Assembly: GCA_017308495.1 (NCBI GenBank)
Contig: JAFKES010000074.1
Location: 1 to 49,322, forward strand
Direction of reading: 5' to 3'
Origin: Afipia sp.
GTDB taxonomy: Bacteria; Pseudomonadota; Alphaproteobacteria; Rhizobiales; Xanthobacteraceae
DNA: 49,322 bases
Position 1 is the stretch's first letter. Each line of letters starts with the position of its first letter. The notes below the pieces were generated by a model, which was not told where the DNA came from, did not search any database, and saw only the letters and a list, made by a program, of their open reading frames with translations. This document shows, one piece after another, positions 34,791 to 42,950 of the stretch. The translations under genes were made by a program, and so were the position numbers.

Positions 34791-35564
34791 TCACGCCGGG
34801 ACGGGTTCGCCGACCTCGTGGCGGTGCTTTTCCGGCAGGTAAGCCAGCAGCATCTCGCGAACCAGCGTCGGGCTTTTGGCGTCCCGGATCATGAGAATGC
34901 CGTCGATGATGATGGTGCGGTTGGTTTCCTCGTCGAGCAGCTTGCCGTGCAGCTTGTCGGCGATCGGAAGACAGAACAGGTTGGCGACGAGCGCGCCGTA
35001 AAGGGTCGCCAGCAGCGCGGTGGCCATGAACGGGCCGAGCTTGGAGGGATCGGTCATGTTGGCGAACATCTGCACCATGCCGATCAGGGTGCCGATCATG
35101 CCGAACGCCGGGGCGCAATCGCCGATGGCGCGGTAGATCTTGCTGCCCTCGTCGAGGTGCATCAGGAAGTTGTCGCGGTCGCGCTCGAGGTTGTCGCGGA
35201 TGAAATCCATGTCGTAGCCGTCGGCGACGTAGCGGATGCCCTTGGCCAGGAAAGGATCGTCGGTCTCGACCTTCTCGAGCCCCACCGGCCCCTGCTTGCG
35301 GGCGACTTCGGCGATCGCGGCCAGTTCATCGACGAGGTCACGCGGAGTGGAGCGGCTCATGGTGAACGCGAATTTCGCGCCGAGCGGCAGGCCGTGGAGC
35401 ATCGAGACGAGCGGGAAGCGAATCAGAGTCGCCGAGATCGAGCCGCCGAAGATGATGATCATCGCATGTTCGCTGATGAACATGTGCAGATCGCCGCCCA
35501 TGAAGATCATCAAGGCGATGACGATCGTACCGGCGATCAGGCCAATACTCGTGGTGATATCCAT
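34791..35564 (-). CDS. motA: Flagellar stator protein MotA (PomA/MotA-type)
   Basis: A 257-aa membrane protein with four hydrophobic segments, two near the N-terminus and two around residues 150-205 (GDCAPAFGMIGTLIGMVQM, TALLATLYGALVANLF), as in the MotA/ExbB fold. The large cytoplasmic loop lies between. ATG 35564 (MDITTSIGLIAG) has GGAG seven bases upstream; an in-frame start four codons earlier is weaker. It is the partner of MotB and generates torque from ion flow. The short loop and motif style are closer to PomA-like proteins, so the coupling ion is not decided. Confidence 0.88.
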   Translation of the reverse strand: MDITTSIGLIAGTIVIALMIFMGGDLHMFISEHAMIIIFGGSISATLIRFPLVSMLHGLPLGAKFAFTMSRSTPRDLVDELAAIAEVARKQGPVGLEKVETDDPFLAKGIRYVADGYDMDFIRDNLERDRDNFLMHLDEGSKIYRAIGDCAPAFGMIGTLIGMVQMFANMTDPSKLGPFMATALLATLYGALVANLFCLPIADKLHGKLLDEETNRTIIIDGILMIRDAKSPTLVREMLLAYLPEKHRHEVGEPVPA

Positions 35565-35811
35565 GGACAACTCCAACGCAACCGACGGCGCGCGACATTC
35601 TGGGGCGCGCGCGGCAACCGTAGCGTCAGGCCCATTAAATTCGCGTAAAGGTTAGCGAATTGAATCCGGAACCGCGGCGGAATTGTCGGGAAGACGGAAA
35701 AATGCGGCGATGGCGGGCGAAATCACCGCACATCCGCACCCGCAGCAGGTGCGACCCAACAATTGTCAGGAGATCGTTAACCATGATCGGCCGGCCACGC
35801 CGGCGCGCGGC

Positions 35812-36702
35812 CTAATTCAGCCGCGCCGGGCGCTCGTCGTCCTCCGTCCCTCCGATGGCGCTGAAGTCGGGGGTCTCCCCTGCATACCCGGTCACTGGCC
35901 CGGCGGAGGCGGCGGCCGCCGCCTCGCGGGCGCGGCGTTCATGGCCGCGATAGGACGCCCACCCGATCGGCAGGGAGAACAGATAGAGCAGCGTGCCGCC
36001 GGCCAGCAGGTGCCACGGGTAGCTGATGAGCACGGCGATGAACAGCACCACCAGCACCACCACCGGCAGCACCATGTCCGGAGCGACCTTGCCGCCGATC
36101 ATCTTGCCCGAGAACACAGGCAGCCGCGACACCATCAGGAACGCGATCACCAGCGTGAACGCCGCGGTGACGGGCGCCGGCAGTTGCGGCGCGTCGATCA
36201 GCACCAGATACATCGGCAGCAGTACGCAGAGCGCGCCCAAGGGCGCTGGCACGCCGGTAAAGTAATTGGCCGCGAACGCCGGTTTGTTGGGATCGTCCAT
36301 GGTGGCGTTGAAGCGCGCCAGACGCAGCCCGCCGCTGATGGCGAAGATCATCGCCGCGATCCAGCCGACATTCTTCAGATCGTGCAACTGCCAGAAATAC
36401 AGGATGAGCGCCGGCGCGACGCCAAAATTGACGAAGTCGGCGAGGCTGTCGAGCTCCGCGCCGAAGCGGGACTGGCCCTTGATCATGCGCGCAATACGGC
36501 CGTCGATGCCGTCGAGCACCGCCGCAAACACGATCGCCGCCAGCGCCAGTTCGTTGCGGCCTTCGATGGATAGCCGGATCGCCGTCAGGCCGGCGCAGAT
36601 CGCCAGCAGCGTGATGACGTTGGGCACCAGCATCCGGATCGGAATCCGGCGGAAGCGGCGGCGTTGCGGGTCCGGCGTTCGGGGATCGGAGGGCATGTCC
36701 AT
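35812..36702 (-). CDS. pssA: CDP-diacylglycerol--serine O-phosphatidyltransferase
   Basis: A 296-aa integral membrane enzyme making phosphatidylserine from CDP-diacylglycerol and serine. The CDP-alcohol phosphatidyltransferase motif DG(x)2AR(x)8G(x)3D(x)3D is present as DGRIARMIKGQSRFGAELDS followed by LAD. About eight hydrophobic segments follow. An extra C-terminal tail rich in Ala and acidic residues (about 40 residues) is present. ATG 36702 is used; MPSDP at 36696 is an alternative. It follows psd by 72 bp, so the two steps to phosphatidylethanolamine are cotranscribed. Confidence 0.95.
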   Translation of the reverse strand: MDMPSDPRTPDPQRRRFRRIPIRMLVPNVITLLAICAGLTAIRLSIEGRNELALAAIVFAAVLDGIDGRIARMIKGQSRFGAELDSLADFVNFGVAPALILYFWQLHDLKNVGWIAAMIFAISGGLRLARFNATMDDPNKPAFAANYFTGVPAPLGALCVLLPMYLVLIDAPQLPAPVTAAFTLVIAFLMVSRLPVFSGKMIGGKVAPDMVLPVVVLVVLFIAVLISYPWHLLAGGTLLYLFSLPIGWASYRGHERRAREAAAAASAGPVTGYAGETPDFSAIGGTEDDERPARLN

Positions 36703-36774
36703 GGGGCCTTATATAGCAGGCCCCACCCTGCTCCGCCATGATGGCGAAAACCCGCCGGAACAGTACCGCGACGG

Positions 36775-37473
36775 TCAATCCACCCGGTAGCTGCGCCCGC
36801 CATCACCGAGCTGGAAGTCGGCCAGCACCGTTTCGCCGGCGACCGCCGTCTGCCCTTCCGACACCAGCGCCTTGGCGCCCTCGGGCAGATAGACGTCGAG
36901 GCGCGAGCCGAAGCGGATCAGGCCGAAGCGCTCGCCCGCCCCCAGCGCCTGCCCTTCCTTGACGAACGACACGATGCGCCGCGCGACCAGCCCGGCGATC
37001 TGGGTCACCCCGATCCGGCCGGCGGGGGTTACGATCACCAGCGAGTTGCGCTCGTTGTCCTCGCTCGCCTTGTCGAGATCGGCATTGAGGAATTTGCCCG
37101 GCCGGTAGGCGATGCGCTCGATCCGCCCCGCCACCGGGCTGCGGTTCACATGGCAGTTGAACACGCTCATGAAGACGGAGATGCGCAGCAGCGGCCTGTC
37201 GCCGAGGCCCATCTCCGCCGGCGGCACCGCCTGCATGATCAGGGACACGCGCCCGTCCGCGGGCGACACCACGAGACCTTCGCGCACCGGCGTCACCCGC
37301 ACCGGATTGCGGAAGAACAGGGCGCACCACACCGTGAGCGCACTGCCGATCCAGCCGAGCGGCGTCCAGATCCAGAACAGGATCAGGCTGGCGAGAGCGA
37401 AGGCGCCGATGAACGGATAGCCCTCGGGATGGATCGGCGGGATTTGATCGCGAATGGACTTGACGACGGACAT
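36775..37473 (-). CDS. psd: Phosphatidylserine decarboxylase (short archaeal/rhizobial type)
   Basis: A 232-aa pyruvoyl-dependent decarboxylase that turns phosphatidylserine to phosphatidylethanolamine. The self-cleavage site is Gly189-Ser190 in [12 protein letters not shown], with SPADGRV (Asp73) and [11 protein letters not shown] (His108) as the helper residues. An N-terminal membrane segment (about residues 19-45) is present. It belongs to the shorter psd class, which lacks the long N-terminus of E. coli Psd. ATG 37473 ([13 protein letters not shown]); the frame is open upstream through an intergenic repeat that is not coding. Confidence 0.95.
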   Translation of the reverse strand: MSVVKSIRDQIPPIHPEGYPFIGAFALASLILFWIWTPLGWIGSALTVWCALFFRNPVRVTPVREGLVVSPADGRVSLIMQAVPPAEMGLGDRPLLRISVFMSVFNCHVNRSPVAGRIERIAYRPGKFLNADLDKASEDNERNSLVIVTPAGRIGVTQIAGLVARRIVSFVKEGQALGAGERFGLIRFGSRLDVYLPEGAKALVSEGQTAVAGETVLADFQLGDGGRSYRVD

Positions 37474-37492
37474 GATGATCACTGGCCTTCTA

Positions 37493-37550
37493 TCCCCTCT
37501 CCCCTTGTGGGAGAGGGTGGCGCGCCACATGCCGCGCCGGGAGAGGGGGA
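37493..37550. repeat. CCCTCTCCC/GGGAGAGGG intergenic repeat
   Basis: An intergenic element with CCCTCTCCCC and GGGAGAGGG in inverted order around CTTGTG, followed by a second GGGAGAGGGGG after GCGCC. I recall similar elements as common intergenic repeats in this family. It lies between the psd start and the DUF559 remnant and may mark the point where that gene was truncated. Confidence 0.65.
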
Positions 37551-37559
37551 GACCGGGCG

Positions 37560-37682
37560 GTGAAGCGCCAGAACGATCTGGTCGCGCACCGCATCGGTAT
37601 TGTTCAGAACTTCATTATTCCAGAACCTCAAAACCCGAAACCCCTGATCGTTGAGCCAGCGGTCGCGTCCGATATCCGATAA
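37560..37682 (-). pseudogene. DUF559 endonuclease-like gene remnant (C-terminal end only)
   Basis: In one minus-strand frame about 40 residues match the C-terminus of DUF559 proteins (a Vsr/restriction-endonuclease-like fold): [20 protein letters not shown] followed by [16 protein letters not shown]. No N-terminal two-thirds exists, because the stop of the ABC exporter lies just upstream at 37691. The frame continues through the repeat to a stop at 37479-37481. It is a decayed fragment, not a working gene. Confidence 0.6.
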
Positions 37683-37690
37683 TTGGCCGC

Positions 37691-39703
37691 TTACTCCGCG
37701 GCATCCGGCGCAATCTCGGATTCGTCCGGCGGCAGTTCCTCGATCACCACCTCGTCCACCGGTGGCGGCGCGCGATTGGGGGCGAGATTCTCGTCGGCCA
37801 TCAGGGCCAGCTTTTCCCGCGCTTCCTGAGCCTCACGTTGCCTGTTCCACATGCTGGCGTAAAGGCCGCTGGCGGCGAGAAGTTGTGCATGGGTCCCGCG
37901 CTCGGCGATGCGGCCCTGATCGAGCACGATGATCTCGTCCGCGCCGACGATGGTGGACAGCCGGTGCGCGATCACCAGCGAGGTGCGATTGCGCGATACT
38001 TTCTCCAGTTCGTCCTGGATTTCCTGCTCTGTATGGCTGTCGAGCGCCGACGTCGCCTCGTCGAGCACGAGGATCGGCGGCCCCTTGAGAATGGTGCGGG
38101 CGATGGCGACGCGCTGCTTCTCGCCGCCGGACAGCTTGAGGCCGCGCTCGCCGACCTCGGTCTCGTAGCCGTGCGGCGACATGCGGATAAAGGCGTCGAT
38201 CTGCGCCATCGCCGCCGCTTCCTCCACTTCGGCATCGGTCGCATCCCAGCGCCCGTAGCGGATGTTGTAGCGGATGGTGTCGTTGAACAGCACGGTGTCC
38301 TGCGGCACCATGCCGATGGAAGCCCGCAACGACGCCTGCGTGACGTCGCGGATGTCCTGACCGTCGATGGTGATGCGGCCGCCGCTCACGTCATACAGTC
38401 GGAACAGCAGGCGCGAGATGGTCGACTTGCCCGCGCCGGACGGCCCGACGATGGCGACGGTCTTGCCGGCGGGCACCTCGAACGACAGCCCCTTGAGGAT
38501 CGGGCGCTCCGGATCGTACGAGAACTGCACGTCCTCGAAGCGCACCACGCCGGCGGACACATGCAGCGGCGTCGCGCCGGGCCTGTCCTTCACGTCCGGA
38601 TTGCGCGACAGCACCGCGAACATCTTCTCGATGTCGATAATGGCCTGCTTGATCTCGCGGTACACCATGCCCATGAAATTCAGCGGCTGGTAGAGCTGGA
38701 TCATCATGGCGTTGATCATGACGAAATCGCCCACCGTGTTAGTGCCGTTGCGCACGCCGACAGCGCACATCAGCATGGTGACCGTGAGGCCGGCGGTGAA
38801 AATGATCGCCTGCCCGGTATTCAGCACCGCCAGCGATGTGTAGGTGTGGACGCTGGCGCGCTCGTAGCGCGCCATGGATTTGTCGTAGCGCTGCGCCTCG
38901 CGCTCCTCCGCGCTGAAGTACTTCACCGTCTCGTAGTTCAGCAGCGAGTCGATGGCTTTGGTGTTCGCCTCGATGTCGGATTCGTTCATGCGGCGGCGGA
39001 TTTCGATACGCCGTTCCGTCGCGATATAGGTGTAGTACATATAGACGATAACGGTAGCGACGGTGACCAGCACATAGCGCCAGTCGAACTGCCACAGCAG
39101 AACGCCCATCATCAGCGCGAGCTCGACGATGGTCGGCACGAGCTGAAGGATGACCATCCGCACCATGGTCTCGATGCCGGTGCGGCCGCGCTCCAGCACG
39201 CGGGTGAGACCGCCGGTCTTGCGCTCCAGATGAAAGCGCAGCGACAGTTCGTGCATGTGGGTGAAGGTGAGATAGGCGAGCCGTCGCACGGCATGCATCG
39301 CCACGCTGGCGAACAGACCGTCGCGCCACTGCGTCAGCACCGCCATCAGAATGCGGGCGAGGCCGTAGCTCGTGGTCATGATCAGCGGCGAGGCGATCAG
39401 CCACAGCACCCAGTTCGAGGACTGGACCGGGGCGGTGTCCGCGCCGGTCAGCGCATCGATCGCCCACTTGAAGGTGAACGGCACCACCAGCGTCACGCCC
39501 TTGGCGATCAGCAGCAGCACCATCGACCAGACCACGCGCATCTTGAGGTCGGCGCGGTCGCTCGGCCAGATATACGGCCACAGATGCGCGAGCGTCGCGA
39601 ACAGCGTCGCTTTCTCGGCCTTCAGGTCAGCGGACTCGGGCCGAGCGGCGCCGTTGAGCGCGGCGGCGGGATGGGCTGACTGGGGATCGGCGATTATGCG
39701 CAA
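37691..39703 (-). CDS. Atm1-type ABC exporter (fused permease/ATPase)
   Basis: A 670-aa half-transporter of the Atm1/HMT1/ABCB7 type. Six transmembrane helices span about residues 50-350, with the Atm1-typical loop ETVKYFSAEEREAQRYDKSM. The ATPase domain has Walker A GPSGAGKST near residue 428, signature LSGGEKQRVAIAR, and Walker B PILVLDEATSALD. A Pro/Glu-rich C-terminal tail is extra. Bacterial members export glutathione-linked metals or sulfur species. It starts at TTG 39703 with AGGGG six bases upstream; no ATG fits better. It is divergent from the LOG gene (203-bp gap). Confidence 0.9.
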   Translation of the reverse strand: MRIIADPQSAHPAAALNGAARPESADLKAEKATLFATLAHLWPYIWPSDRADLKMRVVWSMVLLLIAKGVTLVVPFTFKWAIDALTGADTAPVQSSNWVLWLIASPLIMTTSYGLARILMAVLTQWRDGLFASVAMHAVRRLAYLTFTHMHELSLRFHLERKTGGLTRVLERGRTGIETMVRMVILQLVPTIVELALMMGVLLWQFDWRYVLVTVATVIVYMYYTYIATERRIEIRRRMNESDIEANTKAIDSLLNYETVKYFSAEEREAQRYDKSMARYERASVHTYTSLAVLNTGQAIIFTAGLTVTMLMCAVGVRNGTNTVGDFVMINAMMIQLYQPLNFMGMVYREIKQAIIDIEKMFAVLSRNPDVKDRPGATPLHVSAGVVRFEDVQFSYDPERPILKGLSFEVPAGKTVAIVGPSGAGKSTISRLLFRLYDVSGGRITIDGQDIRDVTQASLRASIGMVPQDTVLFNDTIRYNIRYGRWDATDAEVEEAAAMAQIDAFIRMSPHGYETEVGERGLKLSGGEKQRVAIARTILKGPPILVLDEATSALDSHTEQEIQDELEKVSRNRTSLVIAHRLSTIVGADEIIVLDQGRIAERGTHAQLLAASGLYASMWNRQREAQEAREKLALMADENLAPNRAPPPVDEVVIEELPPDESEIAPDAAE

Positions 39704-39906
39704 ACAGCCCCTGCCCGGCGCGGGACGGACGTTCGTTCCCTGGAATGGTCGCGGGTCGTCATGGTCGTGATATAAAGGTTCCGTCGCCGTTTCGCACCTG
39801 CCGGACGCGATTCTTTTCCGGAAAGCCGGCCCCGCGCAGGACTTTCATCCGTCCCGCGCGACAATCCATCTTGACCCCGTCACCTTGCCGGACCACATCA
39901 TATCCT

Positions 39907-40512
39907 ATGAGTAATATCAAAAATGTCTGTGTTTATTGCGGCTCCGGCCCCGGTACCAATCCCGAATTCGTCAAAGCAGCCACGGCCTTCGGCAAGACCC
40001 TTGCCGAGAACGGCGTCGGGCTGGTCTATGGCGGCGGCTCCATCGGCCTGATGGGCGCGGTGGCCACCGGCGCCCTCGACCATGGTGGCAAGGTCACCGG
40101 CATCATCCCCACCTTCCTGACCAAGCGCGAACACGCCCTGCAACGAGCGCAGGAACTCGTCGTCACCAAGGACATGCACGAGCGCAAGCAACTGATGTTC
40201 GAGCGCTCCGATGCCTTCGTGGCGTTCCCCGGCGGCGTCGGCACGCTGGAAGAACTGGTCGAGCAGATGACATGGTCGCAGCTCGGCCGCCACAGCAAGC
40301 CGATCCTGCTCGCCAACATCGACGGGTTCTGGGACCCCCTGCTCGTCCTGATCGATCACATGAAGCAGACGGCGTTCATCCGCCCCAACCTGTGGGTCGA
40401 TGTCCTGACCGCCGATCGGGTCGAGGATATCCTGCCGATGATCGAGGCGGCGGCCGCGCAGCTGCCGGAAACCGCCAAGCTGATGGACCAGCAGATCGCA
40501 CGCGGCTTGTGA
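39907..40512 (+). CDS. LOG-family protein (putative cytokinin riboside 5'-monophosphate phosphoribohydrolase)
   Basis: A 201-aa Rossmann-fold protein of the LOG/TIGR00730 family, which hydrolyses nucleoside 5'-monophosphates to release free base (cytokinins in plants and some bacteria). The signature PGGVGTLEELVEQMTW is at about residues 110-125, preceded by YGGGSIGLMGAVA and HERKQLMFERSDAFVAFP. It starts at ATG 39907 (MSNIKNVCVYCGSG); upstream open residues look untranslated. In a plant-associated lineage cytokinin release is possible, but many bacterial members act on AMP or have other roles. Confidence 0.9.
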   Translation: MSNIKNVCVYCGSGPGTNPEFVKAATAFGKTLAENGVGLVYGGGSIGLMGAVATGALDHGGKVTGIIPTFLTKREHALQRAQELVVTKDMHERKQLMFERSDAFVAFPGGVGTLEELVEQMTWSQLGRHSKPILLANIDGFWDPLLVLIDHMKQTAFIRPNLWVDVLTADRVEDILPMIEAAAAQLPETAKLMDQQIARGL

Positions 40513-40562
40513 GGGCCGGTCTGTCAGCGACCAGAGCAGTTCTGATCGGGATGGAATCAACC

Positions 40563-40693
40563 CTCGTCATGCCCGGCTTTATGCCGGCCATCCACGTCTT
40601 GGAAATTTCAAGGAAGTAAGACGTGGATGGTCGAGACCATAGGCAGGCGGAAGCGACGCCGGTCATCGAACGGCTATGGCCGGCCATGATGAG
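40563..40693. repeat. Long imperfect palindrome (131 bp, MITE/REP-like)
   Basis: The ends CTCGTCATGCCCGGC (40563-40577) and GCCGGCCATGATGAG (40679-40693) are near-perfect inverted repeats. Inside, CCATCCACGTCTT (40588-40600) and AAGACGTGGATGG (40618-40630) form a perfect 13-bp stem. It fills most of the gap between the convergent LOG and cimA genes. It may serve as a bidirectional terminator or be a small non-autonomous element. Similar repeats with CATGCCCGGC ends are frequent in this bacterial group to my knowledge. Confidence 0.75.
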
Positions 40694-40723
40694 TCGGCCA
40701 TTCCAGCGCGACCAAACCCGCCC

Positions 40724-42322
40724 CTACGATGGCGCGCTGGACTTCACCAGCTTGTAGATCACCGAGTCCATCAACGCTTGGAACGAGGCATCGATGATAT
40801 TGGGCGACACGCCCACCGTGGTCCAGCGCTCGCCGTTCTCATCCTCGCTCTCGATCAGCACGCGGGTCACCGCGCCGGTGCCGCCGTTGAGGATACGCAC
40901 GCGGTAGTCGACGAGCTTCAAACCGTCGATGTATTTCTGGTACTTGCCGAGATCCTTGCGCATCGCCACGTCGAGCGCATTGACCGGACCGTTGCCTTCC
41001 GCGGCCGAAATCAGCGTCTCGCCGGCAACGTCGACCTTGACCACCGCCATCGCCACGGTAACGCGCTGCCCCAGCGCATTGTAGCGCTGCTCGACATTGA
41101 CGTCGAACTGCACGACCTTGAAGTAGTCCGGCACTTTGCCCAGCGTGCGGCGCGCCAGCAGATCGAACGAGGCGTTGGCGGATTCGTAGGCGTAGCCGGC
41201 GGCCTCCTTCTCCTTCATCTCCTCGACCAGCCGTGTCAGCTTTGGATCGTTTCGCTCGAACGGAATCCCGGCGCGTTCGAGCGCGGCGATGACATTGGAG
41301 CGGCCGGCCTGATCGGACACCAGCACCTTGCGGTGATTGCCGACCGCTTCAGGTGACACGTGCTCATAGGTCTGCGGATCCTTGAGCACGGCGGAGGCGT
41401 GAATGCCGGTCTTGGTGACGAAGGCGCTCTCCCCGACATACGGCGCATGACGATCCGGCGCACGGTTGAGGATATCGTCGAGCGCGCGCGAGGCATGCAC
41501 CAGCGTCGCAAGCTTGTCCTCCGACACGCCGAGGTCGAACTTTTCGGCGAATTCCTTCTTCAGCTTCAGCGTCGGGATCAGTGAACACAAATTGGCGTTG
41601 CCGCAACGCTCGCCGAGGCCGTTCAGCGTGCCCTGGATCTGCCGCGCGCCGGCGCGCACCGCAGCCAACGAATTGGCCACCGCCTGCTCGGTGTCGTTGT
41701 GGGTGTGGATGCCGACATGGTCGCCGGGAATATGTTTCACCACCTCGCCGACAATGGCTTCGATCTCGTTCGGCATGGCGCCGCCGTTGGTGTCGCACAG
41801 CACCACCCAGCGCGCGCCGGCCTCATAGGCCGTCTTCGCGCATTCGAGCGCGAACGCCGGGTTCTCCTTGTAGCCGTCGAAGAAGTGCTCGCAATCGAGC
41901 ATCACCTCGCGGCCCGCCGCCTTCGCCGCGGTGACGCTGTCGCGGATCGACGCGAGATTCTCCTCGTTGGTGGTCTCGAGCGCCACCCGCACCTGGTATT
42001 CGGACGATTTTGCCACGAAACAGATGGCATCGGCCTTGGCTTCGAGCAGCGCGGCGACGCCGGGATCGTTCGACGCCGAGCGCCCCGCCCGCCGCGTCAT
42101 GCCGAACGCGGTGAACCTGGCGTGGTCGAGCTTCGGCTTGCTGGCGAAGAATTCCGTGTCGGACGGATTGGCGCCCGGATAGCCGCCTTCGATATAGTCG
42201 ATGCCGAGATCGTCCAGCATCGCGGCGATGATCTGCTTGTCGTGCAGGGTGAAATCGACGCCATTGGTCTGCGCGCCGTCGCGCAGGGTCGTATCGAACA
42301 GATAAAGACGTTCGCGGCTCAT
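40724..42322 (-). CDS. cimA: (R)-citramalate synthase
   Basis: A 532-aa enzyme of the isopropylmalate/citramalate synthase family, joining pyruvate and acetyl-CoA to citramalate for isoleucine synthesis independent of threonine. The catalytic start LFDTTLRDGAQTNGVDF, the metal-binding HTHNDTEQAVANS block, and the C-terminal regulatory (LeuA dimer) domain (about residues 400-520) are visible. The sequence fits the CimA subgroup by MSRERLYLFDTTLRDGAQ. ATG 42322 overlaps the stop of the GNAT gene by 4 bp; an open frame to 42385 lies inside that gene. Confidence 0.93.
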   Translation of the reverse strand: MSRERLYLFDTTLRDGAQTNGVDFTLHDKQIIAAMLDDLGIDYIEGGYPGANPSDTEFFASKPKLDHARFTAFGMTRRAGRSASNDPGVAALLEAKADAICFVAKSSEYQVRVALETTNEENLASIRDSVTAAKAAGREVMLDCEHFFDGYKENPAFALECAKTAYEAGARWVVLCDTNGGAMPNEIEAIVGEVVKHIPGDHVGIHTHNDTEQAVANSLAAVRAGARQIQGTLNGLGERCGNANLCSLIPTLKLKKEFAEKFDLGVSEDKLATLVHASRALDDILNRAPDRHAPYVGESAFVTKTGIHASAVLKDPQTYEHVSPEAVGNHRKVLVSDQAGRSNVIAALERAGIPFERNDPKLTRLVEEMKEKEAAGYAYESANASFDLLARRTLGKVPDYFKVVQFDVNVEQRYNALGQRVTVAMAVVKVDVAGETLISAAEGNGPVNALDVAMRKDLGKYQKYIDGLKLVDYRVRILNGGTGAVTRVLIESEDENGERWTTVGVSPNIIDASFQALMDSVIYKLVKSSAPS

Positions 42323-42840
42323 GATGCGTGTCCCGCCGGCTCTCCGCCGCCCAGTGATTTCTTCATCGTGGTGTTGGTCAGCCATTCATCACCCACGGTG
42401 ACGGTGTTGCGCCGCTGGCCGGTATAACCGCGCCGCGCGAAGAACGGCTCGGCGGTGTCGCTCGCCTCCACGGTCAGCAGGTTCGCCCCGCGTGCCGCCG
42501 CAAGCTTTTCCAGCGCGTCGCACAGCGCGGTGGCGACACCCAGCCGCGCGAAGCCCGGATGGACATAAAGCATGTCCAGCACATCCGTGCCTTTGAGCGA
42601 GGCAAAGCCGACCGGCGAGCTTTGGATCGTCGCCACCAGCGTCAATTCGCCAGCCAGTCGCCGGCCGAAGGCGGCTTCATCCTCGGCGGCGCCGGCCCAT
42701 GCCTCGCGCTGGGTCTCGGAATAATCGTCCTCGGTCAGTTCATCAATGCTGGCGACGAAGATCGCCGCGAGCACGGGAATGTCGTCGGGAAGGAGCGGCC
42801 GCAGCCCGATCGCCGGCATCGCCTGTCCCATCGCGCTCAC
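42319..42840 (-). CDS. GNAT-family N-acetyltransferase
   Basis: A 173-aa acetyltransferase from GTG 42840, or 170 aa from ATG 42831. The acetyl-CoA loop is LYVHPGFARLGVATALCDALEKLA, then EASDTAEPFFARRGYTGQRRNTV, the usual C-terminal GNAT motif. It transfers acetyl from acetyl-CoA to an amine on an unknown substrate. The GTG is preferred because GTGA overlaps the 37-residue peptide's stop by 4 bp, continuing the chain of overlaps in this operon. The frame runs upstream to 42894 inside the peptide gene. Confidence 0.85.
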   Translation of the reverse strand: MSAMGQAMPAIGLRPLLPDDIPVLAAIFVASIDELTEDDYSETQREAWAGAAEDEAAFGRRLAGELTLVATIQSSPVGFASLKGTDVLDMLYVHPGFARLGVATALCDALEKLAAARGANLLTVEASDTAEPFFARRGYTGQRRNTVTVGDEWLTNTTMKKSLGGGEPAGHAS

Positions 42841-42950
42841 CACACGTTGACCAGCTTCAGCGCCAGCGCCACCGCGCCGGCGATCAGCAGCCATTTGAGC
42901 GCGATGTAATAGTAACGGTGCTTGGGAAACGGCGTATCGGGCCTCGTCAT
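42837..42950 (-). CDS. 37-aa single-pass membrane microprotein
   Basis: A 37-codon gene. It begins ATG 42950 ([20 protein letters not shown]), with a basic, tyrosine-rich N-terminus and one hydrophobic helix (residues about 16-34, [13 protein letters not shown]), ending NVW. The ATGA at its start overlaps the cysS stop, and its stop overlaps the GNAT start, both by 4 bp, so translation coupling is strong evidence that it is real. A single-pass peptide conserved only by position would be missed by usual gene finders. Function unknown. Confidence 0.75.
   Translation of the reverse strand: MTRPDTPFPKHRYYYIALKWLLIAGAVALALKLVNVW

Noticed and set aside
37479-37550. N-terminal extension of psd, or coding DNA of the DUF559 frame
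   Set aside because: The bases are an intergenic repeat; both open frames through it are accidental.
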